Assembly: GCF_023746555.1 (NCBI RefSeq)
Contig: NZ_CP098755.1
Coordinates: forward strand, 710,001-774,000
Length of the DNA stretch: 64,000 nt
Reading direction: 5' to 3'
Source: Brevibacillus ruminantium
Lineage (GTDB): Bacteria > Bacillota > Bacilli > Brevibacillales > Brevibacillaceae
Position numbers and translations under genes: made by a program. Under the pieces are notes generated by a model. The model was given only the letters and a program-made list of their open reading frames with translations. It ran no database searches and was not told the origin of the DNA. Shown in pieces: positions 24,088 through 32,410 of the stretch; the stretch's first letter is position 1, and every line of letters starts with the position of its first letter.

Positions 24088-25323
24088 TTATTTTCCTGCC
24101 TCGCCCATGAATTCGGCTTTCTCTTTGCCATATTGGTAAATGTAAACCTGTGAGTGTTTATTGTCCCCTTTGTCGTCAAAGGTAACTTTGGTAAACAGCC
24201 CGCTGAACTCGTTGGTGCCGCGGATCGCGTTCATGACTTGCTCACGCGTAGGCTTTTTGCCGCCGTTCTCTTGGATTGCCTTTTCGATACCGTTCAGGGC
24301 AACGAGTGTCGCATCGTAGGCAAATGGAGAGAAGGCACCAGGATCTTTCTTAAAGGACTCCTTAAAACGATCGATCCATTTTTTCCCTTCCTCCTGGGAG
24401 CGGATGTCGCTGACGACTGTTGCGTATACGATGCCTTCTGCAGCAGGGCCGGCAATTTTGTAGATATCGGCTGACTCCAGTCCTTCACCGCCCATAAATT
24501 TGCCGGTATAGCCTTTATCCCGAGCTTGCTTGGCAATGATCCCCATCTCTGCGTACATGCCGCCAAAGAAAACGAGGTCAGGTTTTCTGGCAACCAGCTG
24601 ATTCACGATCGCGCTGTAATCCTTTTCCCCGGCCGTGATTCCTTCATAGCCCAGCTCATTGACACCCAGTTCTTTGAAAGCTTTCCGGACCTCATCGGTC
24701 AAGCCTTGTCCGTAAGCCGTTTTATCATGCGTCAGGAAGACGTTCGTCGCGCCCAGTTTATCCTTGGCGTATTTGGCAGCGGCCGGAGCGATCTGGTCGT
24801 TGCGTGCGACCAGGCGGTTCACGCTCTTTTTGCCTGCTTCCGTCAGTTCCACGCCTGTATTGGCAGGGGAGATCATCGCCAGCTTGCCGTCCTCGTATTT
24901 CACGGAGGAGGGGATTGCCACGCCGGTATTGTAGTGGCCAATAACAGCGAATACATCTTGATCAGCGATCAGCATCTCGGCATTGGTGACGCCGATTTTC
25001 GGGTCAGCCTGGTCGTCCTGCGGGAAGAGCTGAATTTCAAAACCGAGCTTTTTGAATTCCTCAGCCCGATCGGCTACAGCCATCTGTGCTCCCAGCTTGA
25101 TGCCTTCTCCCTCAAGCGACTGAGCGCCGGACAGCGGGCTTTGGGTAGCGATTTTCAGTACGGTCAAACCTGGATTGGGATTGCTTTCGGTAGAAGGAGC
25201 AGGAGTGTTGGTGTTTCCACTGCTCGTTTGTCCGGTATTGGCGCCACCGCTTGAACCACAGCCTGTGACCAGTGCGCCCACCAATAGGGTTGAGAGAAAG
25301 AGAAGCTTATTCTTTTTTTTCAT
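24088..25323 (-). CDS. livJ: Branched-chain amino acid ABC transporter substrate-binding lipoprotein LivJ
   Basis: A 411-residue periplasmic-binding-type lipoprotein. The lipobox is LVTGC (about residues 18-22), followed by a Ser/Thr/Asn-rich linker. The mature domain starts LKIATQSPLSGAQSLEGEGI, with further family motifs (AVIGHYNTGVAIPSS, FLTHDKTAYGQG, FVFFGGMYAEMG in the variant LVFFGGMYAEM). It delivers leucine, isoleucine, valine or related ligands to a LivHMGF transporter. It stands alone here with its own promoter and terminator; ATPase genes of such a transporter lie at 1-824. Confidence 0.92.
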   Translation of the reverse strand: MKKKNKLLFLSTLLVGALVTGCGSSGGANTGQTSSGNTNTPAPSTESNPNPGLTVLKIATQSPLSGAQSLEGEGIKLGAQMAVADRAEEFKKLGFEIQLFPQDDQADPKIGVTNAEMLIADQDVFAVIGHYNTGVAIPSSVKYEDGKLAMISPANTGVELTEAGKKSVNRLVARNDQIAPAAAKYAKDKLGATNVFLTHDKTAYGQGLTDEVRKAFKELGVNELGYEGITAGEKDYSAIVNQLVARKPDLVFFGGMYAEMGIIAKQARDKGYTGKFMGGEGLESADIYKIAGPAAEGIVYATVVSDIRSQEEGKKWIDRFKESFKKDPGAFSPFAYDATLVALNGIEKAIQENGGKKPTREQVMNAIRGTNEFSGLFTKVTFDDKGDNKHSQVYIYQYGKEKAEFMGEAGK

Positions 25324-25363
25324 GTGAAACCCCCATAAATGATCGAATTATATATTTTAAATA

Positions 25364-25392
25364 AACATATCAATTGAAAACGTTTACGTCAA
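25364..25392 (-). promoter_or_regulatory. livJ promoter with an overlapping catabolite-response (cre) site
   Basis: Minus-strand TTGACG (25387-25392) and TATGTT (25364-25369) are 17 bases apart. Between them the plus strand reads TGAAAACGTTTACG (25375-25388), which matches the CcpA-binding consensus TGNAANCGNWWNCA at all fixed positions but the last. A cre site in the spacer would mean repression by CcpA in glucose-rich conditions. Confidence 0.55.
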
Positions 25393-25456
25393 TGAATATT
25401 CTATTTAGTAAGAATATAAAAAATAGAAAGTGATAAAAGTTTTTTTCACGTAAAGA

Positions 25457-25493
25457 AAGGCCGTTCCCCGTAAAATCAACGGAAAACGGCCTT
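25457..25493 (-). terminator. Hairpin, probable terminator of the sensor-kinase operon or orphan fragment
   Basis: AAGGCCGTT pairs with AACGGCCTT. The following minus-strand tract TTCTTTAC is only moderately T-rich. Confidence 0.45.
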
Positions 25494-25545
25494 GTTCATA
25501 CCCGTGTACTTCAGAACCTTGGCATGTGGATAAGCTTTCTTCGGG

Positions 25546-25641
25546 TTATTTCGTTTGCTTGTTAGCTGCTTCTGTCGCCTGTTTTGCCTTCGATTGATCA
25601 ATCAAATCGCTGTAAACCGGGACTGTTGCTATCTTTTCACT
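25546..25641 (-). other. Orphan 3' coding remnant after the sensor kinase gene
   Basis: In another frame overlapping the end of the kinase gene, the minus strand encodes SEKIATVPVYSDLIDQSKAK, then QATEAANKQTK and a TAA. Composition is protein-like, with Ala/Lys/Gln at a C-terminus, but no start exists because the frame disappears within the kinase gene. It may be the tail of a gene once downstream, joined by deletion. I do not recognise it. The remainder of 25324-25628 holds the livJ promoter and one hairpin. Confidence 0.3.
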
Positions 25642-27029
25642 GGCAGCGTAATGGCAAAGCATGGCCCTTCTGCTTCATTGCGGACGGAGATCGTGCCTCC
25701 GTGGGCTTCGAAGACAGCGCGGGCGATGGCCAGGCCAAGTCCGTGCTTGCCTGATTTGCCCTTGCGGAAGCGTTGGAAGAGGTGAGGCAGAAGCGCTTCC
25801 TCGATCGGCGGACCATCGTTGGAGATGTGAATGACCGCCTTGCCATCTGCCTGTGACGCCGTGACGATGAGGCGACTCCTCGCATAACGCAGCTGATTTT
25901 CCAGGATATTCACAAAGGCGGTGCTCAACTGTTCTCCGTCTCCTTCGATCACCAGGCTGGAGGGAAGCGTCAGTTGCCATTCGATATCCTGATTCAGCAC
26001 GGAGAGCCGTTGCTCCAGGAGTTGGAACATCTCGATCACATCGACTCTGCCCATCTGCATCATTTCTGAGACCGATTCAATTTTCGTGAGATAGAGAAGC
26101 TGTCCCACTACTTTTTCCAGGCGTTTGCTTTCCTGCATGATCGTCTCCAGCCCTTTTTCCGCTTGCGGCCCTTGAAACACCCCCTCGATCAAGCCCTGGG
26201 TGTAGCCCTGAATCGCCATGATCGGCGTTTTCAATTCATGGGAGATGTTTTGCACAAAACGGCGCTGGGATTCATCATGCTCCTTGAGCTGGTGCTTCAT
26301 GGTCTCAAAGGAGCGGGCGAGCTGACCGATTTCATCCTCCCGATCCAGCGTCAGCGGTGTATCAAACTGCCTTTTGGCGATTTTTTGGCAGGATTCATCC
26401 AGTGAACGGAGCGGTTGGCTGAGGTACCGGCTGAACCAGACGGCGAGCAGCCAACTGACCAGAAGCAGCACCAGGAAGATCAGGAAAAACTGCCGCGTCA
26501 AAAGAGCGTTGATCTGATTCAGCTCCTGCTCTTTGGAAAACAGCACGAGGTAATAGGGAAAGCCGTGGTAATCCATCAGCTTGCTGACGAACAGATAGTC
26601 TTCTCCGCCGCGTTCCAGCATTCCGTGCTGGACCTGGTTGCGCGGGAAGGATGCGGCTTGTCTGTACAGGGCGGCTGCGTCGCGGTCTCGGAAGGAAGCC
26701 CGATCCGATATGCGGCTGCCAAGCTGTACGCCATCCGCAGAATAAACAACCATGTCAAAGGAATACTCATAGCGGGAAAGCAAAACCTGCAAAAAGTAGG
26801 GCGCGGCCGCCGGTACCGGAAGCAGTTCGTTGTGTTCGTTGAAGGAAATATGGTCGGACAAGGTGTAAAACTCCTGCTCCAGCAGGGAGTAGGTGTTGTT
26901 CACCAGATACTGCTTGACGGCAAACGGGAAGACAATCCCGACACCGATCCCCAGCACGCTGGTCAAAAGCATGAACAGGATGAGGATTTGCCGGGAGAGC
27001 GGCAGGTTTTTCAGGCGAAATCGGCTCAT
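25629..27029 (-). CDS. Sensor histidine kinase
   Basis: A 466-residue membrane kinase. TM1 is at about 14-38 and TM2 at about 180-198, enclosing a ~140-residue extracellular sensor domain. These are followed by HAMP (about 200-250), HisKA with the phosphorylated H264 in QNISHELKTPIMAIQGYT, and the HATPase domain (N-box VNILENQLRY, G-boxes ISNDGPPI and GKHGLGLAIARAV). The start ATG overlaps the stop of the response-regulator gene by 4 bases, so the two are coupled. Regulated genes are not identifiable here. Confidence 0.9.
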   Translation of the reverse strand: MSRFRLKNLPLSRQILILFMLLTSVLGIGVGIVFPFAVKQYLVNNTYSLLEQEFYTLSDHISFNEHNELLPVPAAAPYFLQVLLSRYEYSFDMVVYSADGVQLGSRISDRASFRDRDAAALYRQAASFPRNQVQHGMLERGGEDYLFVSKLMDYHGFPYYLVLFSKEQELNQINALLTRQFFLIFLVLLLVSWLLAVWFSRYLSQPLRSLDESCQKIAKRQFDTPLTLDREDEIGQLARSFETMKHQLKEHDESQRRFVQNISHELKTPIMAIQGYTQGLIEGVFQGPQAEKGLETIMQESKRLEKVVGQLLYLTKIESVSEMMQMGRVDVIEMFQLLEQRLSVLNQDIEWQLTLPSSLVIEGDGEQLSTAFVNILENQLRYARSRLIVTASQADGKAVIHISNDGPPIEEALLPHLFQRFRKGKSGKHGLGLAIARAVFEAHGGTISVRNEAEGPCFAITLPVKR

Positions 27030-27733
27030 GTCCGGGTCATCCTGTAGCCGAAGCCGTAGACGGTTTCAATCGGGAATTTGGGCATTTTTTTGCGAATCCG
27101 TTTAACCAGATCATCGACAGCCCGATCCGACCCGATATAATCCTCGCCCCAGATCGCGGCCAAAATTTGCTCGCGGTTCAGGGCCAGTCCCTGATTTTGG
27201 AGGAGGTAGACAATCAGTTCGAACTCCTTCGTGGTCAGTTCGATCTGCGACTCTCCTTCCTTTACCTGCCGCCCTTTTTCGGAAATCTGATACGGTCCCA
27301 CGGTTACCCAGTCCTGGTAAGTGACTTGGACAGGTGCAGGGCTCAAGGCTCCTCCTTTTTCGTAGGTGCGCTGCAGCAGCTTTTGCACCCGGATCACCAG
27401 TTCCCGAGGCAAAAACGGTTTTGCCAGGTAATCGTCGCTGCCCAGCTCCAGTCCGATAATTTTATCCATATCCTGATCCCGGGCAGAGATGAAGACGATG
27501 GGGACATCCGACTTCCCGCGGATTAGACGCAGCAGCTCGTATCCGTCGATGTCGGGCAGCATGATATCGAGTATCCATATATGTGGTTGCTCCGGTTCGT
27601 CCAGGACAGGCAGCACCTCGGCGCCGCTGCGGAAGGCTCGAACCTGGTAACCGGCATTTTGCAGATAGGATTGCAAAAGATCCAATAAACTGGCTTCGTC
27701 ATCTACCAAATAGACGAGGTAGGGCGTTTGCAT
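27026..27733 (-). CDS. OmpR-family response regulator
   Basis: A 235-residue regulator with a receiver domain (residues about 6-120: VDDEASLL acidic pair, IWILDIMLPDIDGYELL with the phosphoacceptor Asp, VFISARDQD, GSDDYLAKPFLPREL) and a C-terminal winged helix (about 135-235: ELTTKEFELIVYLLQNQG and GYRMTRT at the end). It is the first gene of a two-gene unit with the sensor kinase. Divergent from yerB at 27903, so the 170-base gap holds both promoters. Confidence 0.93.
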   Translation of the reverse strand: MQTPYLVYLVDDEASLLDLLQSYLQNAGYQVRAFRSGAEVLPVLDEPEQPHIWILDIMLPDIDGYELLRLIRGKSDVPIVFISARDQDMDKIIGLELGSDDYLAKPFLPRELVIRVQKLLQRTYEKGGALSPAPVQVTYQDWVTVGPYQISEKGRQVKEGESQIELTTKEFELIVYLLQNQGLALNREQILAAIWGEDYIGSDRAVDDLVKRIRKKMPKFPIETVYGFGYRMTRT

Positions 27734-27902
27734 GACGGCATTCCTCGCTTTTCATCCGTGTTTTTGTCAATTGTAGCACAGCAGCTGAACGGATGTGTGG
27801 GAGCAGGGTATGAGAATCGTGGAAATCATGTGGAAGCAGGATTCTCTTTTCCCTTCAGAGAAAAAAAGAGGGTGCGGAAGAAAACTGGAAAGGAGCGCTT
27901 TC

Positions 27903-28955
27903 ATGCAAAGACGCATCAAACGAACTCTCATGTTGCTTTCTCTGGCGCTGCTCGCAGCGTGCTCGCCGAAGCCGGCCGATACAACGCCGCAACCGGAGCA
28001 GCCGCCCGCTCCCATTACGCAGACCCCTCCAGCGGAAGAGCAGCCGCCGCAATATCCTTACACGGCACCATTTACCGGCCTGGGCAGCCAGGAGCGGCTG
28101 GATCAGCGTCCGATCATGGTGATGATCAACAACGCACCGCAAGCACGTCCGCAGTCTGGTGTAAACAAGGCGGACTTGGTCTATGAAGTTTTGGCTGAAA
28201 TGGAAATGACCCGCTTCCTCGCTGTTTTTCACAGTCAAAAGCCGGAAGTGATCGGTCCTGTACGGAGTATCCGGCCGTATTTTATTCAGTTGGGCGTTGG
28301 GCTTGATGCTATGCTGATTCATGCCGGAGGCAGTCCGGACGCACTTCGGACGCTGTCCCGCTCGGATTACAGCCACCTCGATGAGATTCCCAACGGTCGC
28401 TATTTTTGGCGAGAGAAGTTTCGTCAGGCCCCACATAATCTGTACACCAAACCGGAGCTGATTGAACAAGCGATGGTGGACAAGGGCATCCGCATGACCG
28501 GAGAGCTGCCGTACTTCCCGTTTTTTCCTTCAGATGCGGAGATTACAGAAGGCGAACCGGCAACGAAGATCGACCTGGTCTTTCATCAACTGAACAAAGC
28601 CGGATTTGTCTACGACCCGGAAAAGAAAAAGTACATGCGCTACACAGCGGGAAAACCGCACCTCGATCTGACCACCAACGAGCAGCTGTCGACAACGAAT
28701 CTGTTGGTGATTGCCACCAAACATCGCGTGCTCGACAATGAAGGACGCAAAGAGGTGGATGTCGTCGGCCCTGGGGACGGCTATCTGTTCCAGCAGGGAA
28801 AAGCGAAAAAGATCAAATGGAAACGGAGCAACGGTGTCATTCGAGCCTACGAGGATGCCTCACTTAGCAAAGAGGTGCCGCTGCTGAGGGGGAATACCTG
28901 GGTATCGATTGTTCCAAATGCACCTGCGATTACCAGCTATCTCAAATTTGAATAG
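27903..28955 (+). CDS. yerB: DUF3048 lipoprotein YerB
   Basis: A 350-residue lipoprotein with a signal peptide ending in LLAACS (lipobox) and a Pro/Gln-rich linker to about residue 55. The DUF3048 region follows (RPIMVMINNAPQARPQSGV, LVYEVLAEMEMTRFLAVFHS, GPVRSIRPYF, LIHAGGSPDAL). It corresponds to B. subtilis YerB, whose function is not well defined; an extracellular cell-envelope role is likely. ATG 27903 follows GGAAAGGAG. The order yerB-yerC-...-pcrB matches B. subtilis synteny. Confidence 0.88.
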   Translation: MQRRIKRTLMLLSLALLAACSPKPADTTPQPEQPPAPITQTPPAEEQPPQYPYTAPFTGLGSQERLDQRPIMVMINNAPQARPQSGVNKADLVYEVLAEMEMTRFLAVFHSQKPEVIGPVRSIRPYFIQLGVGLDAMLIHAGGSPDALRTLSRSDYSHLDEIPNGRYFWREKFRQAPHNLYTKPELIEQAMVDKGIRMTGELPYFPFFPSDAEITEGEPATKIDLVFHQLNKAGFVYDPEKKKYMRYTAGKPHLDLTTNEQLSTTNLLVIATKHRVLDNEGRKEVDVVGPGDGYLFQQGKAKKIKWKRSNGVIRAYEDASLSKEVPLLRGNTWVSIVPNAPAITSYLKFE

Positions 28956-29075
28956 GTTCCAGAAGAATAGGGCTTGCAGGGAGGGCCCATTTCTTCTAAG
29001 ATTATCTTGTCAGCTTTAACGCTTGAAAATTTTACAGTGAAAAACTTTCCCTATAAGAGTGATGGGGTGATCCAG

Positions 29076-29366
29076 ATGCAATTGGAAAAGTTAAAAGGCA
29101 AAGGAATTGAGCAATTGTTCGAAGCGGTGCTTTCCCTGGAGTCGATGGAAGAGTGCTACCGCTTTTTTGACGACCTCTGCACCGTCAATGAAATGCAGTC
29201 GCTCGCACAGCGGCTGGAAGTAGCCCGCATGCTGCGCAAAGGCTACACCTACAATCAGATCGAAGCGGAGACAGGTGCCAGCACAGCCACCATCTCTCGC
29301 GTCAAGCGCTGTCTGAATTACGGCAACGACGGCTATCAGCTGGCGCTTGAGCGAATCGGAAAATAG
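29076..29366 (+). CDS. yerC: TrpR-like DNA-binding protein YerC
   Basis: A 96-residue protein with the TrpR/YerC-YecD fold: a helical N-terminus (LEKLKGKGIEQLFEAVLSLE) and a helix-turn-helix at residues about 55-80 (LRKGYTYNQIEAETGASTAT then ISRVKRCL). YerC proteins resemble the tryptophan repressor but their ligand is uncertain. I use ATG 29076 behind GATGGGGTGATCC. Its stop codon lies 16 bases before the pcrB start. Confidence 0.9.
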   Translation: MQLEKLKGKGIEQLFEAVLSLESMEECYRFFDDLCTVNEMQSLAQRLEVARMLRKGYTYNQIEAETGASTATISRVKRCLNYGNDGYQLALERIGK

Positions 29367-29382
29367 GCAGGAGGCAGCACCG

Positions 29383-30072
29383 TTGATTGACTATCGCAGT
29401 TGGCGCCATACCTTTAAGCTGGACCCTGACAAAACCATCGATGACGCTGCATTGGAAGCACTCTGCGATTCAGGGACCGATGCGATCATCGTGGGCGGCA
29501 CCTTCGGCGTAACCTATGACAATACGCTGGAGCTGATGTCGCGGATTCGCCGCTTTGCGGTCCCGGCCGTGCTGGAAATCTCTTCGCTCGATGCCGTCGT
29601 ACCCGGTTTTGATGCGTACCTGATTCCGCTGGTGATCAACGCGGGAGATGCTGATTGGCTCTTTACGCCGCATGTCAGCGGTCTGAAGGCGTACGGTTCA
29701 TACATACACTGGGACGAAATCATTACCGAGGGCTATCTGGTAGCCAACCCGGATTCCGGTGTAGCCAGGCTGACGAAAGCTCGTCCTATTGAGAATGCGG
29801 CGGAAGCCAAGGCGTATGCACAGGTGGCGGCGAAAATTTGCCGTCTGCCGATTGTCTATCTGGAGTACAGCGGCACGTACGGGGACCCGACTATCGTGCA
29901 GGCCTGCCGGAATGGCGCAGCAGACGCGCATCTTTTTTACGGGGGCGGTATTCGCAGCGCCGAGCAGGCAGCGGAAATGGCTGCCGTTGCAGACACGATC
30001 GTGGTCGGCAATATCATCTACGAAGATCTGGAGGCAGCGCTGGGGACGGTTCCAGCGGTAAAAGCGAGATAA
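29383..30072 (+). CDS. pcrB: Heptaprenylglyceryl phosphate synthase PcrB
   Basis: A 229-residue TIM-barrel enzyme of the GGGP/PcrB family. It transfers a heptaprenyl chain to glycerol-1-phosphate, giving an archaeal-type ether lipid in Bacillales. Motifs: WRHTFKLDPDKTID at the start, DAIIVGGTFGVT, LEISSLDAVVPGFDAYLIP, IVYLEYSGTYGDP and YGGGIRSAEQAAEMA (phosphate binding). Translation starts at TTG 29383 behind GGCAGGAGG. In B. subtilis pcrB directly precedes pcrA; here a two-component operon and other genes (30222-34636) lie between. Confidence 0.92.
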   Translation: MIDYRSWRHTFKLDPDKTIDDAALEALCDSGTDAIIVGGTFGVTYDNTLELMSRIRRFAVPAVLEISSLDAVVPGFDAYLIPLVINAGDADWLFTPHVSGLKAYGSYIHWDEIITEGYLVANPDSGVARLTKARPIENAAEAKAYAQVAAKICRLPIVYLEYSGTYGDPTIVQACRNGAADAHLFYGGGIRSAEQAAEMAAVADTIVVGNIIYEDLEAALGTVPAVKAR

Positions 30073-30104
30073 GACAGAAAAAGCGCTTCCATTTTATTCC
30101 TCCT

Positions 30105-30130
30105 GAGAGACGAGTCAGTCTCTCTTTTTT
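30105..30130 (+). terminator. Terminator after pcrB
   Basis: GAGAGAC-GAGTCA-GTCTCTC hairpin followed by six T. Confidence 0.88.
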
Positions 30131-30221
30131 GTTTGCCTTATAATCATAAAGAATTTCTTAAATCAAAAAGAGTACGGAAAAGAGCAGCTACAATGAAACG
30201 CGTAGAGAGGGAGGAGCAGAG

Positions 30222-30932
30222 ATGGAAACAGCAGCGCACATCCTACTGGTGGAAGACGATCCGGAGATTGCCCGGATTGTGCGGGATCATTTGCGAAGAG
30301 AAGGGCATGACGTCACGTGGTCAACCAGCGGCATGGAAGGCTGGGAGGATTTTCAGACGGGTTCCTTTGATCTGGTCCTCGTCGATCTGATGCTGCCGGA
30401 GATGGACGGCTTCACACTTTGTAAAAACATTCGTCTGGTGAGCGATGTCCCCCTGTTAATCATGAGCGCGCGGCAGGAGGACGAGAGCAAGGTGCGAGGA
30501 CTCGCACTGGGAGCCGATGATTATGTGACAAAGCCGTTCAGTCTGCTGGAGTTGTCCGCGAGAATTGCTTCGCATCTTCGCCGGTACCGCCGCTACCAGA
30601 ACCATGCGGACAGCAGTGAGCTGCTCACCTTCAAGCATGGGCTCGCCATTGACAGGGAGAAGCGAATGGTCTTTGTGAACGAGGAAGAAGTGACGCTGAC
30701 AGCCAAGGAGTCTGCTCTGCTCCTTTTGCTGGTCGCGCACCCGCACCGGACGTTTTCCAAAAAAGAGCTGTATGAGCATGTCTGGCAACAGGCGGATACA
30801 GAGGGAAACAACACGGTGACCGTTCATGTGAAAAGCCTTCGCGACAAGCTGGGCGATACGATGCGGGAAGCTGCCTACATTCAGACGGTGTGGGGAGTCG
30901 GGTACCGCTTTATCGGAGAGCGCCTGTCATGA
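30222..30932 (+). CDS. OmpR-family response regulator
   Basis: A 236-residue regulator with a receiver domain (LLVEDDPEIA, LVLVDLMLPEMDGFTL with the phosphoacceptor Asp, LIMSARQED, GADDYVTKPFSLLEL) and a C-terminal winged helix (VTLTAKESALLLLLVAHPHR, VHVKSLRDKLGD, TVWGVGYRF). The ribosome site GAGGGAGGAG precedes ATG 30222. It overlaps the kinase gene by 4 bases and forms a three-gene operon with the kinase and a lipoprotein. Confidence 0.93.
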   Translation: METAAHILLVEDDPEIARIVRDHLRREGHDVTWSTSGMEGWEDFQTGSFDLVLVDLMLPEMDGFTLCKNIRLVSDVPLLIMSARQEDESKVRGLALGADDYVTKPFSLLELSARIASHLRRYRRYQNHADSSELLTFKHGLAIDREKRMVFVNEEEVTLTAKESALLLLLVAHPHRTFSKKELYEHVWQQADTEGNNTVTVHVKSLRDKLGDTMREAAYIQTVWGVGYRFIGERLS

Positions 30933-32410
30933 AGCTGAAACGCTGGCTGCTGCTCACACATCTGGTTATCATGCTTTTGCCAGTCGCTGCCCTTTTCGTC
31001 CTGTATGGATTGATCAATGCTTTCGACCAGAGCCGGGATGTCAAGGAATTTGTGCAAGCCTCGCAAAAGATTGGCGCAATCGAGCAAAAGCTGCAAGATC
31101 CCTCTCTGTATCAAATTCAGCCGCCCCAGCATTATCAGGCGATTGCTGCACTCAGCAGCCATTCGGTGAGCATCGAGCTGTACCGAATCGATGGAACTCT
31201 GCTCTACTCTTCCTTGGATCAAGGCTCGCTGCCCTACACCCGTTTGCAAACCGAACGAAAGCGCAATCTCTACGATTTGCATGAGCTGCGCAAAAACACG
31301 CGGACGTATTCGGTGAAAAAACTGGTTGACCGCGATTCGGAAATGGTCGGATTCTATCAGATCACTCTGGCCAGGGAAGAGTGGCTGGACGGCGTTCGGG
31401 AGCGGGGCATCTGGCTGGCCGGCTCGCTGGCTATCTTTTTGATCCTGTTGTATGTGACAGTGGTCTATCTGCTGAATCGCAAGCTGAATCGACCTGTGGC
31501 CTTGTTGATGAAGCAAATGACCGCATTTGCTCAAAACCTGCCGATCCCGGCCAATGAGCATCGCTCCAAAGACGAGATCGGCGAGGTACTTGCCCACTTT
31601 GAGAAAATGCGGGAGAGCATCGACAAGGCCAGGCTGGAGCTGGTTCATCAGCAGCAGGAAAAGGAGTATATGGTGGCCTCCTTGTCGCATGATTTGAAAA
31701 CACCGCTTACGTCGATCCGGGCCTATGCGGAAGCGCTCCATCATGATACCGGGTTGAGCAATCAGGAGCGGCGGGAGTACGTCTCCATCCTTTTCGATAA
31801 AATTGATTACATGAAACAAATTCTGGATGATCTGACCATGTATACGGCCCTTCGCTCATCTCAGGGAAAAACCGAGCAGGTCGCCGTTGATGGAGAAGAG
31901 TTTTTTGAGACCGTTCTGTCTGGGTACGAGGAGCTTTGCCGGAAAAATGGCATCCTTCTCCGGACAGAGACAGCGGTGGCGGGTACATGCGAGCTGCAGC
32001 CCCAGCAAATCATGCGTTTGATTGACAATCTCATGAGCAATGCCATGCGCTACACGCAGGCGGGCAAACAGATCTGGCTGGCAGCCTATTCGGAGAATCA
32101 GCCGCTGCCGCCGTGGATTTTTCCGCCATGCCGACCGGTATTGGAGGAGTGGGGGCGCGAGGGTGTTATGGTGATTGTCCAAAATGAAGGAGAAGCGATT
32201 CCGGCAGAGCAGCTGCCGCGGATATTTGAAGCATTTTACCAGGCAGACCCGGCCCGAACCAAGAAGGCGACTCACAGCACTGGGCTTGGCCTGAGCATCG
32301 CGAAAATGATCATGGATCACCACCAGGGCGAGATTCGAATCTGGTCAAAGGCCCCTTATGGAACGATGGTTGCCTGCTGGATGCCATACAGAAAGGATGA
32401 GTCGAATTGA
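30929..32410 (+). CDS. Sensor histidine kinase
   Basis: A 493-residue membrane kinase. TM1 is near residues 8-29 and TM2 near 165-187, around a ~135-residue extracellular domain. HAMP follows, then HisKA with H254 in SLSHDLKTPLTSIRAYAE and the HATPase domain (N-box LIDNLMSNAMRYT, HSTGLGLSIAKMIM). It starts at ATG 30929, overlapping the regulator gene by 4 bases, and its stop overlaps the next gene's TTG. The signal may involve the extracellular lipoprotein encoded next; this is inference from operon structure. Confidence 0.92.
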   Translation: MKLKRWLLLTHLVIMLLPVAALFVLYGLINAFDQSRDVKEFVQASQKIGAIEQKLQDPSLYQIQPPQHYQAIAALSSHSVSIELYRIDGTLLYSSLDQGSLPYTRLQTERKRNLYDLHELRKNTRTYSVKKLVDRDSEMVGFYQITLAREEWLDGVRERGIWLAGSLAIFLILLYVTVVYLLNRKLNRPVALLMKQMTAFAQNLPIPANEHRSKDEIGEVLAHFEKMRESIDKARLELVHQQQEKEYMVASLSHDLKTPLTSIRAYAEALHHDTGLSNQERREYVSILFDKIDYMKQILDDLTMYTALRSSQGKTEQVAVDGEEFFETVLSGYEELCRKNGILLRTETAVAGTCELQPQQIMRLIDNLMSNAMRYTQAGKQIWLAAYSENQPLPPWIFPPCRPVLEEWGREGVMVIVQNEGEAIPAEQLPRIFEAFYQADPARTKKATHSTGLGLSIAKMIMDHHQGEIRIWSKAPYGTMVACWMPYRKDESN

